64,000 nucleotides of DNA, from positions 1,240,001-1,304,000 of the forward strand of contig NZ_CP046919.1 of NCBI RefSeq assembly GCF_011387195.1, given 5' to 3'. Below the pieces are notes generated by a model that was given only the letters and a program-made list of their open reading frames with translations, was not told the DNA's origin and did no database searches. Positions 1 to 8,181 of the stretch are shown in pieces (within the stretch, counting starts at the first letter, position 1; every line of letters starts with the position of its first letter). The translations under genes and the position numbers were made by a program. Origin of the DNA: Streptococcus ruminicola (GTDB taxonomy: Bacteria; Bacillota; Bacilli; Lactobacillales; Streptococcaceae).

Positions 1-2
1 TG

Positions 3-1421
3 GTTTCAGGACATTCAGTCATCGATGAATCGATGCTAACTGGTGAGAGTATTCCTGTTGAAAAAAATGCTGATGATAAGGTCTTTGGTGCTTCTATTAA
101 TGGACAAGGTTCGCTAACTATTCGAGCTGAAAAAGTCGGTGACGAAACGCTTTTAGCACAGATTGTTAAATTGGTAGAAGATGCTCAACAAACTAAAGCA
201 CCTATCGCCAAGATTGCTGATAGGGTTGCTGGGGTCTTTGTGCCAGCAGTTATGACTATCGCTTTGGTCACTTTCTTATTCTGGTATTTTGCCAAGGGTG
301 AAAGTTTCGTCTTTGCCCTCCAAGTTGCTATCGCCGTTTTGGTGATTGCTTGCCCATGTGCTCTTGGACTGGCTACCCCAACAGCCATCATAGTTGGAAC
401 TGGTCGAGGTGCTGAAAATGGGATTCTTTACAAACGTGGTGACGTCCTTGAAAATGCTCATCATATTGATACCATGGTCTTTGACAAGACAGGAACCATT
501 ACGCAAGGAAAACCACAAGTGGTTGATGTTATCGCCTATCACGGTGACGAAAAGAGCCTACTTGTTCAGGTCGCTTCCATTGAAAAGTATTCAGAGCATC
601 CACTTAGTCAGGCTATTGTGGAAAAAGCTAGCGCTGACAAACTAACTTTGGAAGAAGTTGAGAATTTCACCTCTTTGACAGGACGAGGTTTACAAGCTGA
701 TCTTGCAGGGCAGACCATTTACGTCGGTAACCGCAGATTGATGGAAGAGTTGCAAGTTGACTTGACCGCGAGTGAAACAGCTGTGCTGGCTGCGACACAA
801 AAAGGTCAAACTCCGATTTACATTTCGGCTAATGAGCAACTGCTAGGAGTGATTACCGTAGCCGATTTATTAAAAGCAGACAGCAAGGAGACCGTCGCTA
901 AATTACAAAGTCAAGGCATTGATGTCGTTTTACTAACAGGAGACAACAGCAAAACCGCGCAAGCTATTGCCAAACAAGCTGGCATCAAGACTGTGATTAG
1001 CGAGGTCTTGCCTGACCAAAAATCACAAGCTATTAAGGACTTGCAGCGTCAAGGAAAAATGGTTGCCATGGTCGGTGACGGGATTAATGATGCGCCAGCG
1101 TTAGCAGTAGCAGACATTGGGATTGCGGTAGGTTCAGGAACTGACATTGCTATTGAGTCAGCGGATATTATCCTAATGAAACCAGAAATTTCAGATGTCC
1201 TAAGAGCTTTAAGCATCAGTCGTTTGACGATTAAAGTGGTTAAGGAAAATCTCTTCTGGGCATTCATCTACAATATTCTAGCGATTCCAGTTGCAATGGG
1301 AGTTTTGTATCTCTTTGGTGGGCCTTTGCTTAATCCAATGATTGCAGGACTTGCTATGGGCTTTAGTTCAGTGTCAGTGGTTTTAAATGCTCTTCGCTTA
1401 AAATACATGACATTAAAATAA
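3..1421 (+). CDS. copA: Copper-exporting P1B-type ATPase CopA, C-terminal two thirds (5' end outside window)
   Basis: The reading frame is open to the left edge (first full codon at base 3) and begins inside the actuator domain just before DESMLTGES, so the N-terminal metal-binding domain and first membrane helices lie outside. Seen in order: DESMLTGES, the intramembrane CPC metal site in VIACPCALG (codons 351-359), the phosphorylation motif DKTGT, the HP motif in EHPLSQ and the hinge GDGINDAPAL, then two C-terminal membrane segments. CPC with HP is diagnostic of P1B heavy-metal ATPases. The copper-chaperone gene 11 bases downstream supports Cu(I) export across the cell membrane over Cd/Zn. 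A copY-type repressor would be expected upstream of the window; none is visible here. Confidence 0.95.
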   Translation, partial: VSGHSVIDESMLTGESIPVEKNADDKVFGASINGQGSLTIRAEKVGDETLLAQIVKLVEDAQQTKAPIAKIADRVAGVFVPAVMTIALVTFLFWYFAKGESFVFALQVAIAVLVIACPCALGLATPTAIIVGTGRGAENGILYKRGDVLENAHHIDTMVFDKTGTITQGKPQVVDVIAYHGDEKSLLVQVASIEKYSEHPLSQAIVEKASADKLTLEEVENFTSLTGRGLQADLAGQTIYVGNRRLMEELQVDLTASETAVLAATQKGQTPIYISANEQLLGVITVADLLKADSKETVAKLQSQGIDVVLLTGDNSKTAQAIAKQAGIKTVISEVLPDQKSQAIKDLQRQGKMVAMVGDGINDAPALAVADIGIAVGSGTDIAIESADIILMKPEISDVLRALSISRLTIKVVKENLFWAFIYNILAIPVAMGVLYLFGGPLLNPMIAGLAMGFSSVSVVLNALRLKYMTLK

Positions 1422-1432
1422 AGGAGTTTCTC

Positions 1433-1639
1433 ATGGAAAAAACATATGAAGTAACAGGTATGAAATGCCAAGGTTGTGTCACAAAAGTGACTGAAAAATT
1501 ATCAGCTGTTCCTGGTGTAAAAGCTGTTGACGTTGATTTAGAGAAAAAACAAGCGACTATCACAGGACGTCCATTTAAGTTCTTTTTAAAACGTGCGCTT
1601 AAAGAAACAAAATTTAGTCTCGGAAAAGAAATTAAGTAA
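1433..1639 (+). CDS. copZ: Copper chaperone CopZ (HMA domain)
   Basis: A 68-residue cytosolic heavy-metal-associated domain with the Cu(I)-binding motif GMKCQGC (Cys12, Cys15) near the N-terminus and a beta-alpha-beta pattern. It follows copA by 11 bases with the SD AAGGAG at 1422-1427, so the two are cotranscribed. CopZ proteins hand Cu(I) to the exporter or to the CopY repressor. The last ~20 residues are basic (RPFKFFLKRALK), giving a shape also known from other streptococcal CopZ proteins. An intrinsic terminator follows at once, so copZ ends the operon. Confidence 0.93.
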   Translation: MEKTYEVTGMKCQGCVTKVTEKLSAVPGVKAVDVDLEKKQATITGRPFKFFLKRALKETKFSLGKEIK

Positions 1640-1645
1640 AATTTA

Positions 1646-1672
1646 GAAAAACAGAGCTTGCTCTGTTTTTTT
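1646..1672 (+). terminator. Intrinsic terminator of the cop operon
   Basis: Stem AAACAGAGC / GCTCTGTTT with a very short loop, followed by a T run, 7 bases after the copZ stop codon. Confidence 0.85.
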
Positions 1673-1728
1673 ACTGCTTTAAAAATGATAAACTAGTCTA
1701 GTAAGAAAAAATATAGTTTGGAATCAAA

Positions 1729-2355
1729 ATGACGATGAATGTTTGGGATTTATTAAGTATCATTGGTTCTATCGCCTTTGCTTTATCTGGAGCAATCGTC
1801 GCGATGGAAGAAGATTTTGACATACTTGGGATTTTTATCCTAGGTTTTGTGACTGCCTTTGGTGGTGGAGCTATTCGTAATCTTTTGATTGGTTTGCCGA
1901 TTAGCGCCCTCTGGTCTCAGAGTCAGTGTTTTTATTTTGCCTTGGCAGCCATGTTATTTATCATGGTATTTCCAAATATCATTACTCACAAAGGTTGGCG
2001 AAAAGCAGAAGTCTTGACGGATGCTATTGGTCTTGCGGCTTTTAGTGTTCAAGGGGCCATGTATGCTGTTAAACTTCATCAACCTTTAAGCGCTGTGATT
2101 GTCGCAGCTGTTTTGACTGGTGCAGGTGGCGGGATTGTCCGAGATATCTTAGCTGGTCGAAAACCAAGTGTGCTTAGAAGTGAAGTATACGCTGGTTGGG
2201 CAATTTTAGCGGCGCTAGCGATTTATTTTAAAATCGTTCATAACGATCCTGGCTATTATGTATTAGTTTTAATTCTGACAATCTTACGTATGATAGGCTA
2301 CTGGCGTCAGTGGCATTTGCCAAAAATTAAACGGAAGGTCACTAAAAATGATTAA
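1729..2355 (+). CDS. TRIC-type (UPF0126) cation channel family membrane protein
   Basis: A 208-residue, very hydrophobic protein with about seven predicted membrane segments. Two similar halves each carry a glycine-rich motif (AFGGGAIRNLL near residue 45 and GAGGGIVRDIL near residue 130), the hallmark of the duplicated UPF0126/TRIC fold. Bacterial TRIC homologues form trimeric K+-permeable channels; the physiological role in streptococci is not known. I used the ATG at 1729; an in-frame ATG at 1735 is possible. The 3' end overlaps the HAD phosphatase gene by 8 bases, so the two are translationally linked. Confidence 0.85.
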   Translation: MTMNVWDLLSIIGSIAFALSGAIVAMEEDFDILGIFILGFVTAFGGGAIRNLLIGLPISALWSQSQCFYFALAAMLFIMVFPNIITHKGWRKAEVLTDAIGLAAFSVQGAMYAVKLHQPLSAVIVAAVLTGAGGGIVRDILAGRKPSVLRSEVYAGWAILAALAIYFKIVHNDPGYYVLVLILTILRMIGYWRQWHLPKIKRKVTKND

Positions 2356-3160
2356 ATTAATTGCAATCGATTTAGATGGAACATTACTTAATTCAGATAA
2401 AAAAATTCCTGAAGAAAATGTCAAAGCAATCCAAAAAGCTGCACAAGCAGGGGTAAAAATTGTTCTTTGTACAGGACGTCCAAAGTCAGGAATTCTTCCA
2501 TTTTTTGAAAAATTGGGCTTGGATGATGAAGAATATATCATCATGAATAATGGTTGCACCATTTACAATACCAAAAATTGGGAACTTGTTTTTCATGCTC
2601 AAGTCACAAATGAAGAGCTAGATAAATTGAATGAAGCTGTTGCTAATTACCCAGATGTTTGCTTAACCTTGACAGGTGAAAAACATTATTACGCTGTAGG
2701 TGAAGAAGTTCCAGAACTTGTCCAATACGATGCTGGTCTTGTCTTTGATACCGCTCATGCAGTCACACTTGATGAGATGAAGGCGACAGACGAAATCATC
2801 TTCCAAGCTATGTACATGGCAAAAGCGCCACAATTAAATCCATTTCAAGAAGCTAAAGAAACAGCTTTGGCTAAAGAATTTAGTGTGGTTCGTAGCCAAG
2901 AATATATCTTTGAAGCTATGCCAAAAGGTTACACTAAAGCAACAGCTCTTAAAGCTTTGTCAGAAAAACTTGGCTTCTCACCAGAGCAAGTCATGGCACT
3001 TGGTGATGCTGCCAACGACCTTGAAATGCTTGAATTTGCTTATCATAGCGTTGCTATGGGAAATGCGACAGACGAAGTCAAATCTATTTGCCGCTACGAA
3101 ACAACAACTAATGACAATGCCGGAGTAGCTCAGGCTATTTACGATTATGTCTTGAAATAA
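2348..3160 (+). CDS. Cof-type HAD-IIB sugar-phosphate phosphatase (YidA-like)
   Basis: A 270-residue protein of typical Cof-family length. HAD motif I is DLDGT (residues 8-12, nucleophile Asp8), motif II is the Thr of LCTGRP, and motif IV is in GDAANDLEML near residue 220; the C2B cap lies between. Members dephosphorylate sugar phosphates or FMN/PLP in the cytosol, but the substrate cannot be read from sequence. The ATG at 2348 sits inside the end of the preceding TRIC gene, with GGAAGG upstream as SD. The gene ends at a strong terminator. Confidence 0.9.
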   Translation: MIKLIAIDLDGTLLNSDKKIPEENVKAIQKAAQAGVKIVLCTGRPKSGILPFFEKLGLDDEEYIIMNNGCTIYNTKNWELVFHAQVTNEELDKLNEAVANYPDVCLTLTGEKHYYAVGEEVPELVQYDAGLVFDTAHAVTLDEMKATDEIIFQAMYMAKAPQLNPFQEAKETALAKEFSVVRSQEYIFEAMPKGYTKATALKALSEKLGFSPEQVMALGDAANDLEMLEFAYHSVAMGNATDEVKSICRYETTTNDNAGVAQAIYDYVLK

Positions 3161-3163
3161 TAA

Positions 3164-3196
3164 AAATACCGACCTAATTGTGGTCGGTATTTTCTT
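3164..3196. terminator. Bidirectional terminator between convergent genes
   Basis: Stem AAATACCGACC / GGTCGGTATTT with an A run on the left and T residues on the right. It lies between the ends of the HAD gene (+) and the TetR gene (-) and can serve both. Confidence 0.8.
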
Positions 3197-3197
3197 C

Positions 3198-3755
3198 TTA
3201 TAAGAAAAGTGGCAAACCGATTGCAGCTACTTCCTCAGCAGGGATACGCATGTCATCAGCTACCCAGTTTGAAAGAACTGAGATGATGGCGTTACTCCAG
3301 AAAGAATTTGTGTAGCGTGAATCATGTTTTTTCTTGAACCTTTGGTAAGCTTTTAATCGTTTAGAGACGATGCCCGTCAAGAGTTTTTCAAGGTGTTGTT
3401 CAAAAATTAAGCCAAGAACTTGTGCCTCTTTTTTGGCTTCATTCAGAATGAAAAGCCAAGCTTGGGAGAGCTGACTTTTCAAATCAAATGCTTTGAGACC
3501 ACGAAAAATGCGACGAACGATTTGGGTTAGAATAGACTCTAAAATAGCTTCTTTAGACTTATAATTACGGTAGAAAGCGTTGCGTGAGACACCAGCTTTG
3601 GCAACGAGTTCTGAAATCGTAATTTGGCTCAAGGTTTTCTTTTCAAGAAGGAGCAAAAGTGCAGTTTCTAGCGCTTCACGTGTCAATTTTCGTGATTCTT
3701 TATTAGAAACTTTCAAATTTTGCAAGGACTTTTTTGAAATTGTCTTTTCCGTCAT
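3198..3755 (-). CDS. TetR/AcrR family transcriptional regulator
   Basis: A 185-residue protein with the N-terminal TetR helix-turn-helix at about residues 30-75; the recognition part reads AGVSRNAFYRNYKSKEAIL, a typical TetR signature. The C-terminal ligand-binding half is not recognisable to me. It is divergent from degV with a 132-bp gap, so that gene is the first candidate target along with itself; this is inference from arrangement. The first ~20 residues are unusually basic and lie before the HTH domain. Start ATG at 3755, with GAGGG just upstream on the minus strand. Confidence 0.85.
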   Translation of the reverse strand: MTEKTISKKSLQNLKVSNKESRKLTREALETALLLLLEKKTLSQITISELVAKAGVSRNAFYRNYKSKEAILESILTQIVRRIFRGLKAFDLKSQLSQAWLFILNEAKKEAQVLGLIFEQHLEKLLTGIVSKRLKAYQRFKKKHDSRYTNSFWSNAIISVLSNWVADDMRIPAEEVAAIGLPLFL

Positions 3756-3814
3756 GACAAAACCCTCTTACTTGTGACATCTGATTGTTTTTAATACTAA
3801 GATAAAGGCATTAA

Positions 3815-3823
3815 TGATATAAT
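3815..3823 (+). promoter_or_regulatory. Extended -10 promoter of degV
   Basis: TGATATAAT (TG-N-TATAAT) lies 64 bases before the degV ATG; no good -35 is visible. The predicted 5' leader is about 60 nt. Confidence 0.5.
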
Positions 3824-3887
3824 TTTAGGTGAAAATAGTTTGTTTGTCAAATGAATTTAAATCTCGAATGGATTGGAGGAAATAGAT

Positions 3888-4733
3888 ATGACTTGGAAAA
3901 TTGTGACTGATTCAGGTTGTGACCTTCGACGTATTGAAGAGCTTGCAGAACACACAGAATTTCAAAATGTCCCACTAACAATTCAAATTGGTTCAGAAAT
4001 TTTTGTGGATGATGAAGGATTAGACGTTGCTAATATGATGACAACCATGTACGCAAGTCCTGTTTCATCAAAATCAAGTTGCCCTAGCCCAGATGCTTTC
4101 TTACAAGCTTATCAAGGTGCTGAAAATGTTATTGCCATCACGATTACAGGTAATCTTTCAGGAAGTCAAAATAGTGCTCAGGTTGCAAAACACATGCTTT
4201 TGGAGGAACATCCAAATGTCAATGTTCATGTTATCGACTCTTTGTCTGCAGGTGGTGAGATTGATTTAATCGTTGAAGAATTAAATCGTTTGATTGCTAA
4301 AGACTTAAGCTTTGATGAAGTGGTCGAAGCTATCACGGCTTATCAAGAAAAGACAAAATTGTTGTTTGTTTTGGCACGTGTGGATAACCTTGTCAAAAAT
4401 GGACGTTTGAGTAAGCTAGTCGGGAAAGTTGTTGGACTTTTGAACATTCGCATGGTTGGTAAGGCAAGTGACGAAGGAAAATTGGAACTCCTTCACAAAG
4501 CGCGTGGTCAAAAGAAAGCTGTTCAAGCAACCGTTGAGGAAATGTTTAAAGAAGGTTACCAAGGTGGCAAGGTTATGATTGCTCACGCAAATAACGAAAA
4601 AGCTTGTCAACAATTGAGTGACAAAATTAAAGAAAAATACCCACAAGCTGATGTTCGCTTTATCCCAGCATCAGGTCTTTGCAGCTTTTACGGTGAAGAT
4701 GGCGGTATTTTATTAGGATACGAAACAGTGTAA
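3888..4733 (+). CDS. DegV family (FakB-like) fatty-acid-binding protein
   Basis: 281 residues, the usual DegV length. The N-terminus has the family signature IVTDSGCDL, and the middle has the SKSSCPSPDAF stretch and ITITGNLSGSQNSA, which in this family line the acyl-chain pocket. DegV/FakB proteins bind a free fatty acid and present it to the FakA kinase for acyl-phosphate formation. An upstream in-frame TTG at 3873 is rejected as the start because GGAGG (3876-3880) lies inside that extension, 7 bases before the ATG at 3888. Single gene with its own promoter and terminator; no fakA is adjacent. Confidence 0.88.
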   Translation: MTWKIVTDSGCDLRRIEELAEHTEFQNVPLTIQIGSEIFVDDEGLDVANMMTTMYASPVSSKSSCPSPDAFLQAYQGAENVIAITITGNLSGSQNSAQVAKHMLLEEHPNVNVHVIDSLSAGGEIDLIVEELNRLIAKDLSFDEVVEAITAYQEKTKLLFVLARVDNLVKNGRLSKLVGKVVGLLNIRMVGKASDEGKLELLHKARGQKKAVQATVEEMFKEGYQGGKVMIAHANNEKACQQLSDKIKEKYPQADVRFIPASGLCSFYGEDGGILLGYETV

Positions 4734-4740
4734 GTCAATA

Positions 4741-4773
4741 TAAAACTGCATGGGTATGACTCATGCAGTTTTT
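4741..4773 (+). terminator. Intrinsic terminator of degV
   Basis: Stem AAACTGCATG / CATGCAGTTT followed by T residues, 8 bases after the degV stop. Confidence 0.85.
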
Positions 4774-4797
4774 GCATATTAATAAAAAACGTCTTAA

Positions 4798-4840
4798 CTA
4801 AAATCAATTTCAAGTCATTATTGTCACAACTTGATTTTAG
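4798..4840. repeat. 10-bp perfect inverted repeat, function unknown
   Basis: CTAAAATCAA at 4798-4807 and TTGATTTTAG at 4831-4840 are exact reverse complements separated by 23 bases. The element lies between the terminators of two convergent units and is not followed by a T run, so it is not an obvious terminator. Confidence 0.5.
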
Positions 4841-4865
4841 GACTATTTGCGCGTGAAACGAGCAA

Positions 4866-4900
4866 CAAAAAAAGATACTTTCACCACGGCAGAAAGTATC
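4866..4900 (-). terminator. Intrinsic terminator of the 4935-6052 reverse-strand pair
   Basis: Read on the minus strand: stem GATACTTTC / GAAAGTATC followed by seven T, about 35 bases after the stop codon of the YgjV-like gene. Confidence 0.8.
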
Positions 4901-4934
4901 AGAAAATGAGTTTATTTCTAGTCTTGATGAAAAA

Positions 4935-5447
4935 TCAAGACTTATTTTTCTTATGATTAAGTGAACTGTATTTTGAAATGGCTATTAAGGTCGTTAGTGT
5001 GATGACAATATCCATAAGTAAAGCAGGATAAGCTTTAATAGTGAAGTCATAAAATGCCCAGAGTACCATATTTTCAACAGTAACCCAGCGCAGCCATTGA
5101 ACTTTGCTAGTCATAAAGGTAATGATGGTATAAGACACAGATGAAATCAAGGGAAGAAAGCCAATCAAACCAAGGTTGTTAAAGTAAGTTCCTGCAGAAA
5201 CTTGGATAATCACTAAAATAACGGTTGTGTAGATGGAATCCCAGTGTTTAATCATTAACGTGTTACGAATAATAGATACGCTAATCGAAATAGCGCCAGT
5301 GTAGCCACCGAGTAAAAAATTAGCAATCATCGTAAAGAAATAATCCGATAATTGCCAAGTTAACATAGTTTTTTTCGTTTTAGCAAATGATGAAATGGCT
5401 AAGCAAGTTGCACCAATTGCTGAGAAGATAAATCCAATTGAAATCAT
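4935..5447 (-). CDS. YgjV-family inner membrane protein
   Basis: A 170-residue, almost wholly hydrophobic protein with about five or six membrane segments, resembling the bacterial inner-membrane protein family YgjV in length and layout (N-terminal SAIGATCLAISSFAKTKK, central isoleucine-rich helices). Function is unknown. Its ATG overlaps the stop codon of the upstream reverse-strand gene by one base (TAATG), so translation is probably coupled. A small inverted repeat (TCTTGAT / ATCAAGA) covers its stop codon. Confidence 0.7.
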   Translation of the reverse strand: MISIGFIFSAIGATCLAISSFAKTKKTMLTWQLSDYFFTMIANFLLGGYTGAISISVSIIRNTLMIKHWDSIYTTVILVIIQVSAGTYFNNLGLIGFLPLISSVSYTIITFMTSKVQWLRWVTVENMVLWAFYDFTIKAYPALLMDIVITLTTLIAISKYSSLNHKKNKS

Positions 5448-6052
5448 TAATAGCTATAATAAGTGTGATTACCATCAGTTGTAACTGATGTAGGAGTGCG
5501 AGAGGTGTTATTTGGGTCAACAGTAGACTCAGTTGTGCTGTCAGAAGATCCAGCAGTATCTGTAGTTGCTGTATTGGCAGCAGCAATAGCGTTAGAAACA
5601 GCGTCAAGACGTGCTTGAAGTTGATCTTTAGTAGCTTGGTTAGTTAGCACATCAATCGCAGCTTGAGCAGCAGTGACATTGTCGCTGGTTTGATTGTCTT
5701 CAGCAGTTTTGACAGCATTTTCAGCATTTGTTTGATTTGTTACTTCAGCAGAAACAGCATCTAGTTGAGATTGGAAATCTGTTTTCTTAGCTTCATCAGA
5801 GATTTTGTTGATAGCCGCTTGCGCATTTGTCACAGCTTCAGCAGATGGATTAGCTTGAGCAGCTGATAATAATTCTTGGGCTTTAGCTTCTAAGTCAGCT
5901 TGACTAGATGAGGAAGAACTGATTGAACTTTTTGGTTGTGAACTTGACGTATTAGTCTTTGTATTACCAAAGAAAAGGTAAATACCACCAGCAAAGGCAA
6001 TTAAAATGATACTTAGAATAAAATAAGTAACTTCACTTTTTGAGGCTTTCAT
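5447..6052 (-). CDS. Membrane-anchored surface protein with two helical repeats, function unknown
   Basis: A 201-residue protein: short basic N-terminus, one membrane helix (about residues 9-30), a Ser-rich linker (about 35-52), then two similar repeats of about 48 residues, each ending in a version of LDAVS, and a Ser/Thr-rich tail ending TYYSY. The repeats resemble alanine-rich three-helix modules found in many Gram-positive surface proteins. No signal peptidase or LPXTG site is visible, so it is probably anchored by the N-terminal helix and exposed. The ATG at 6052 is chosen over an upstream ATG (6106) because GAAGGAG precedes it. It is the first gene of a pair with the YgjV-like gene. Confidence 0.7.
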   Translation of the reverse strand: MKASKSEVTYFILSIILIAFAGGIYLFFGNTKTNTSSSQPKSSISSSSSSQADLEAKAQELLSAAQANPSAEAVTNAQAAINKISDEAKKTDFQSQLDAVSAEVTNQTNAENAVKTAEDNQTSDNVTAAQAAIDVLTNQATKDQLQARLDAVSNAIAAANTATTDTAGSSDSTTESTVDPNNTSRTPTSVTTDGNHTYYSY

Positions 6053-6416
6053 GAAAACTCCTTCTATAATAAAATAAATGCGATGTGATAAAGAAGTTGT
6101 TATCACATTTTTTGATAATAAACGTATTTAGTAGTATTCTGTGGCAAGCACAGCGTCCTTAACTATTATAACATATAAATGACAGCGCATTAATTTTTTT
6201 CTAAAAACCTCCCTCAAATTTTAGTCTTTTTATCATTTATGTTTAGAAATAGCTACTAAAAAGGGGAAAATGACCGCTTATCTTAAAAGAGTAGCATTTT
6301 TCAGTTAGTTATCAATTTAGAAAAAGCTTAAAAAACACTTGTTTGTTTTCTTTGAATACATTAAAATGGAAGTATCGGGTTTTTCCGGTAAAATTATAAT
6401 ATTTGAGGATAAGACT
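6053..6416. other. 364-bp divergent intergenic region
   Basis: It holds a minus-strand -10 (TATAAT, 6165-6170, with upstream TG) that would give the 5447-6052 gene a ~105-nt leader, and inside that leader a perfect 9-bp inverted repeat (ATGTGATAA 6083-6091 / TTATCACAT 6100-6108). Near the right end, TATAAT at 6395-6400 is followed by GAGG at 6405 and the GTG start at 6417. No coding potential is visible. Confidence 0.5.
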
Positions 6417-8048
6417 GTGTCAGTAAATTGGCAAGAAATTGCTTTTGGTTTTTTTGGAGGTCTAGGACTCTTTCTCTTCAGTATTAAATATATGGGAGAC
6501 GGTCTACAACAGGCTGCAGGAGACAGACTTCGTTTTTATATCGACAAATATACGAGTAATCCTTTCTTAGGAATTCTTGTTGGTTTAGCCATGTCAGCTC
6601 TAATCCAATCAAGTTCAGGGGTAACAGTTATCACTGTTGGTCTTGTGTCAGCAGGCCTTTTAACCTTGCGACAAGCGATTGGTATTGTCATGGGAGCCAA
6701 TATCGGGACGACTGTAACGTCCTTTCTGATTGGTTTTAATTTGGGTGACTATGCACTCCCAATGATTTTTATTGGTGCCGCTTTGTTATTCTTCACGTCA
6801 AACCGACGTTTGAATAATATCGGACGTATCATCTTTGGTGTCGGAGGAATTTTCTTCTCACTTAACATCATGGGTGACGCTATGGGACCATTAAAAACTG
6901 TTCCAGCCTTTCAGGATTATTTAGCAACCTTAGGTGACAAACCGATTATGGGTGTTTTGATTGGGACTGGCTTGACCATGCTTATCCAATCATCAGCTGC
7001 CATTATTGGTATTTTGCAAGGGTTATATGCAGGTCATTTACTTGACCTTCAAGGCTCAATTCCTATTCTTTTAGGAAGTAATATCGGTACTTGTATCACA
7101 GCCGTGCTAGCAGCGATTGGTTCAAATATTGCAGCCAAACGTGTGGCTGGTGCTCACGTTCTCTTCAACGTTGTCGGAACAGTGCTCTTTATGATTCTAT
7201 TGGTGCCATTTACTAGCTTGATGCAATGGATGGAAGTTCATTTCAAATTGACGCCAGCCATGACGGTTGCCTTTGCCCACGGAACCTTTAACATTACAAA
7301 TACCATCTTGCTCTTCCCATTCATTGGAACCTTGGCATTTGTTGTGACAAAATTAATTCCTGGTGAAGATGAAGCTGCTAAATACAAAGCTATTTACCTT
7401 GATAAGATTATTCTAAAACAAGCGCCAGCTATTGCCCTTGGTAATGCTAAAAAACAATTGATTCACTTGGGGGCTTTTGCCACACAAGCCTTTGAAGCAG
7501 CATTCTTGTTTGTTGAAACATGTAATGAAAAATACGCTGATAAGACACAAAAATTTGAAGATACTATCAATAATGTCGATGAAGAATTGACTAAATATTT
7601 GATTGACCTTTCAAGTGAACAATTGAATCAACACGAAAGTGAAATTTTATCAAGTATCTTAGATTCATCACGTGATTTGGAACGTATCGGTGACCACAGT
7701 ATCAGCTTGGTGCATTTGATGGAGCATAATATTTCAAAAGATATTACTTTCTCTCCAGTTGCTGTTCAAGAAATCGATCAACTTTACCATGAAACACATC
7801 GTATGATTTTGGATTCATTGAAAGTTGTTATTGATAACGATCTGCCATTAGCAAATGAGTTGGTAGATCGTCACAAAGATATCGCTCATTTGGAACGTCG
7901 CATCCGTAAGAATCACATCAAACGCATGAACAACGGTGAGTGTACACCACTTGCAGGGGTTAACTTCATCGATTTGATTACACCATGTACACGTATCACA
8001 GATCACGCACTTAACTTGGTTGAAAAAGTACTTGAAAATCAAATTTAA
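6417..8048 (+). CDS. Na+/phosphate cotransporter family protein (NptA-like) with C-terminal PhoU-like domain
   Basis: 543 residues. The N-terminal ~330 form two inverted membrane repeats, each with the family QSS motif (ALIQSSSGVTV and MLIQSSAAIIG), which bind Na+ and phosphate. The C-terminal ~200 residues are helical and PhoU-like (ILDSSRDLERIGDHSISL). Members import phosphate with Na+ independently of the Pst ABC system. I place the start at the GTG at 6417, with GAGG 9 bases upstream, giving MSVNWQEIAFG directly before the first helix. The longer reading from 6339 lacks an SD and adds a stretch unlike the family. Confidence 0.88.
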   Translation: MSVNWQEIAFGFFGGLGLFLFSIKYMGDGLQQAAGDRLRFYIDKYTSNPFLGILVGLAMSALIQSSSGVTVITVGLVSAGLLTLRQAIGIVMGANIGTTVTSFLIGFNLGDYALPMIFIGAALLFFTSNRRLNNIGRIIFGVGGIFFSLNIMGDAMGPLKTVPAFQDYLATLGDKPIMGVLIGTGLTMLIQSSAAIIGILQGLYAGHLLDLQGSIPILLGSNIGTCITAVLAAIGSNIAAKRVAGAHVLFNVVGTVLFMILLVPFTSLMQWMEVHFKLTPAMTVAFAHGTFNITNTILLFPFIGTLAFVVTKLIPGEDEAAKYKAIYLDKIILKQAPAIALGNAKKQLIHLGAFATQAFEAAFLFVETCNEKYADKTQKFEDTINNVDEELTKYLIDLSSEQLNQHESEILSSILDSSRDLERIGDHSISLVHLMEHNISKDITFSPVAVQEIDQLYHETHRMILDSLKVVIDNDLPLANELVDRHKDIAHLERRIRKNHIKRMNNGECTPLAGVNFIDLITPCTRITDHALNLVEKVLENQI

Positions 8049-8061
8049 TCATACATTTAAT

Positions 8062-8099
8062 ACCTTTGAACCTTTTTGGGTTTGAAGGTGTTTTTTTTT
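8062..8099 (+). terminator. Intrinsic terminator of the Na/Pi cotransporter gene
   Basis: 11-bp stem ACCTTTGAACC / GGTTTGAAGGT (two G-T pairs) followed by nine T. Confidence 0.88.
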
Positions 8100-8181
8100 C
8101 ATTTTTACTAGAAAAGTTCTTGACTTGGAGTTTAGTCTAAGGTGTAGGATGGTGCTATCAAGAGATGATAAGGAGATTGAT

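Noticed and set aside
1433..1639. CopZ considered as frameshifted because of its basic C-terminal tail
   Set aside because: The tail is in frame, ends at a normal stop before a terminator, and similar tails occur in other streptococcal CopZ proteins.
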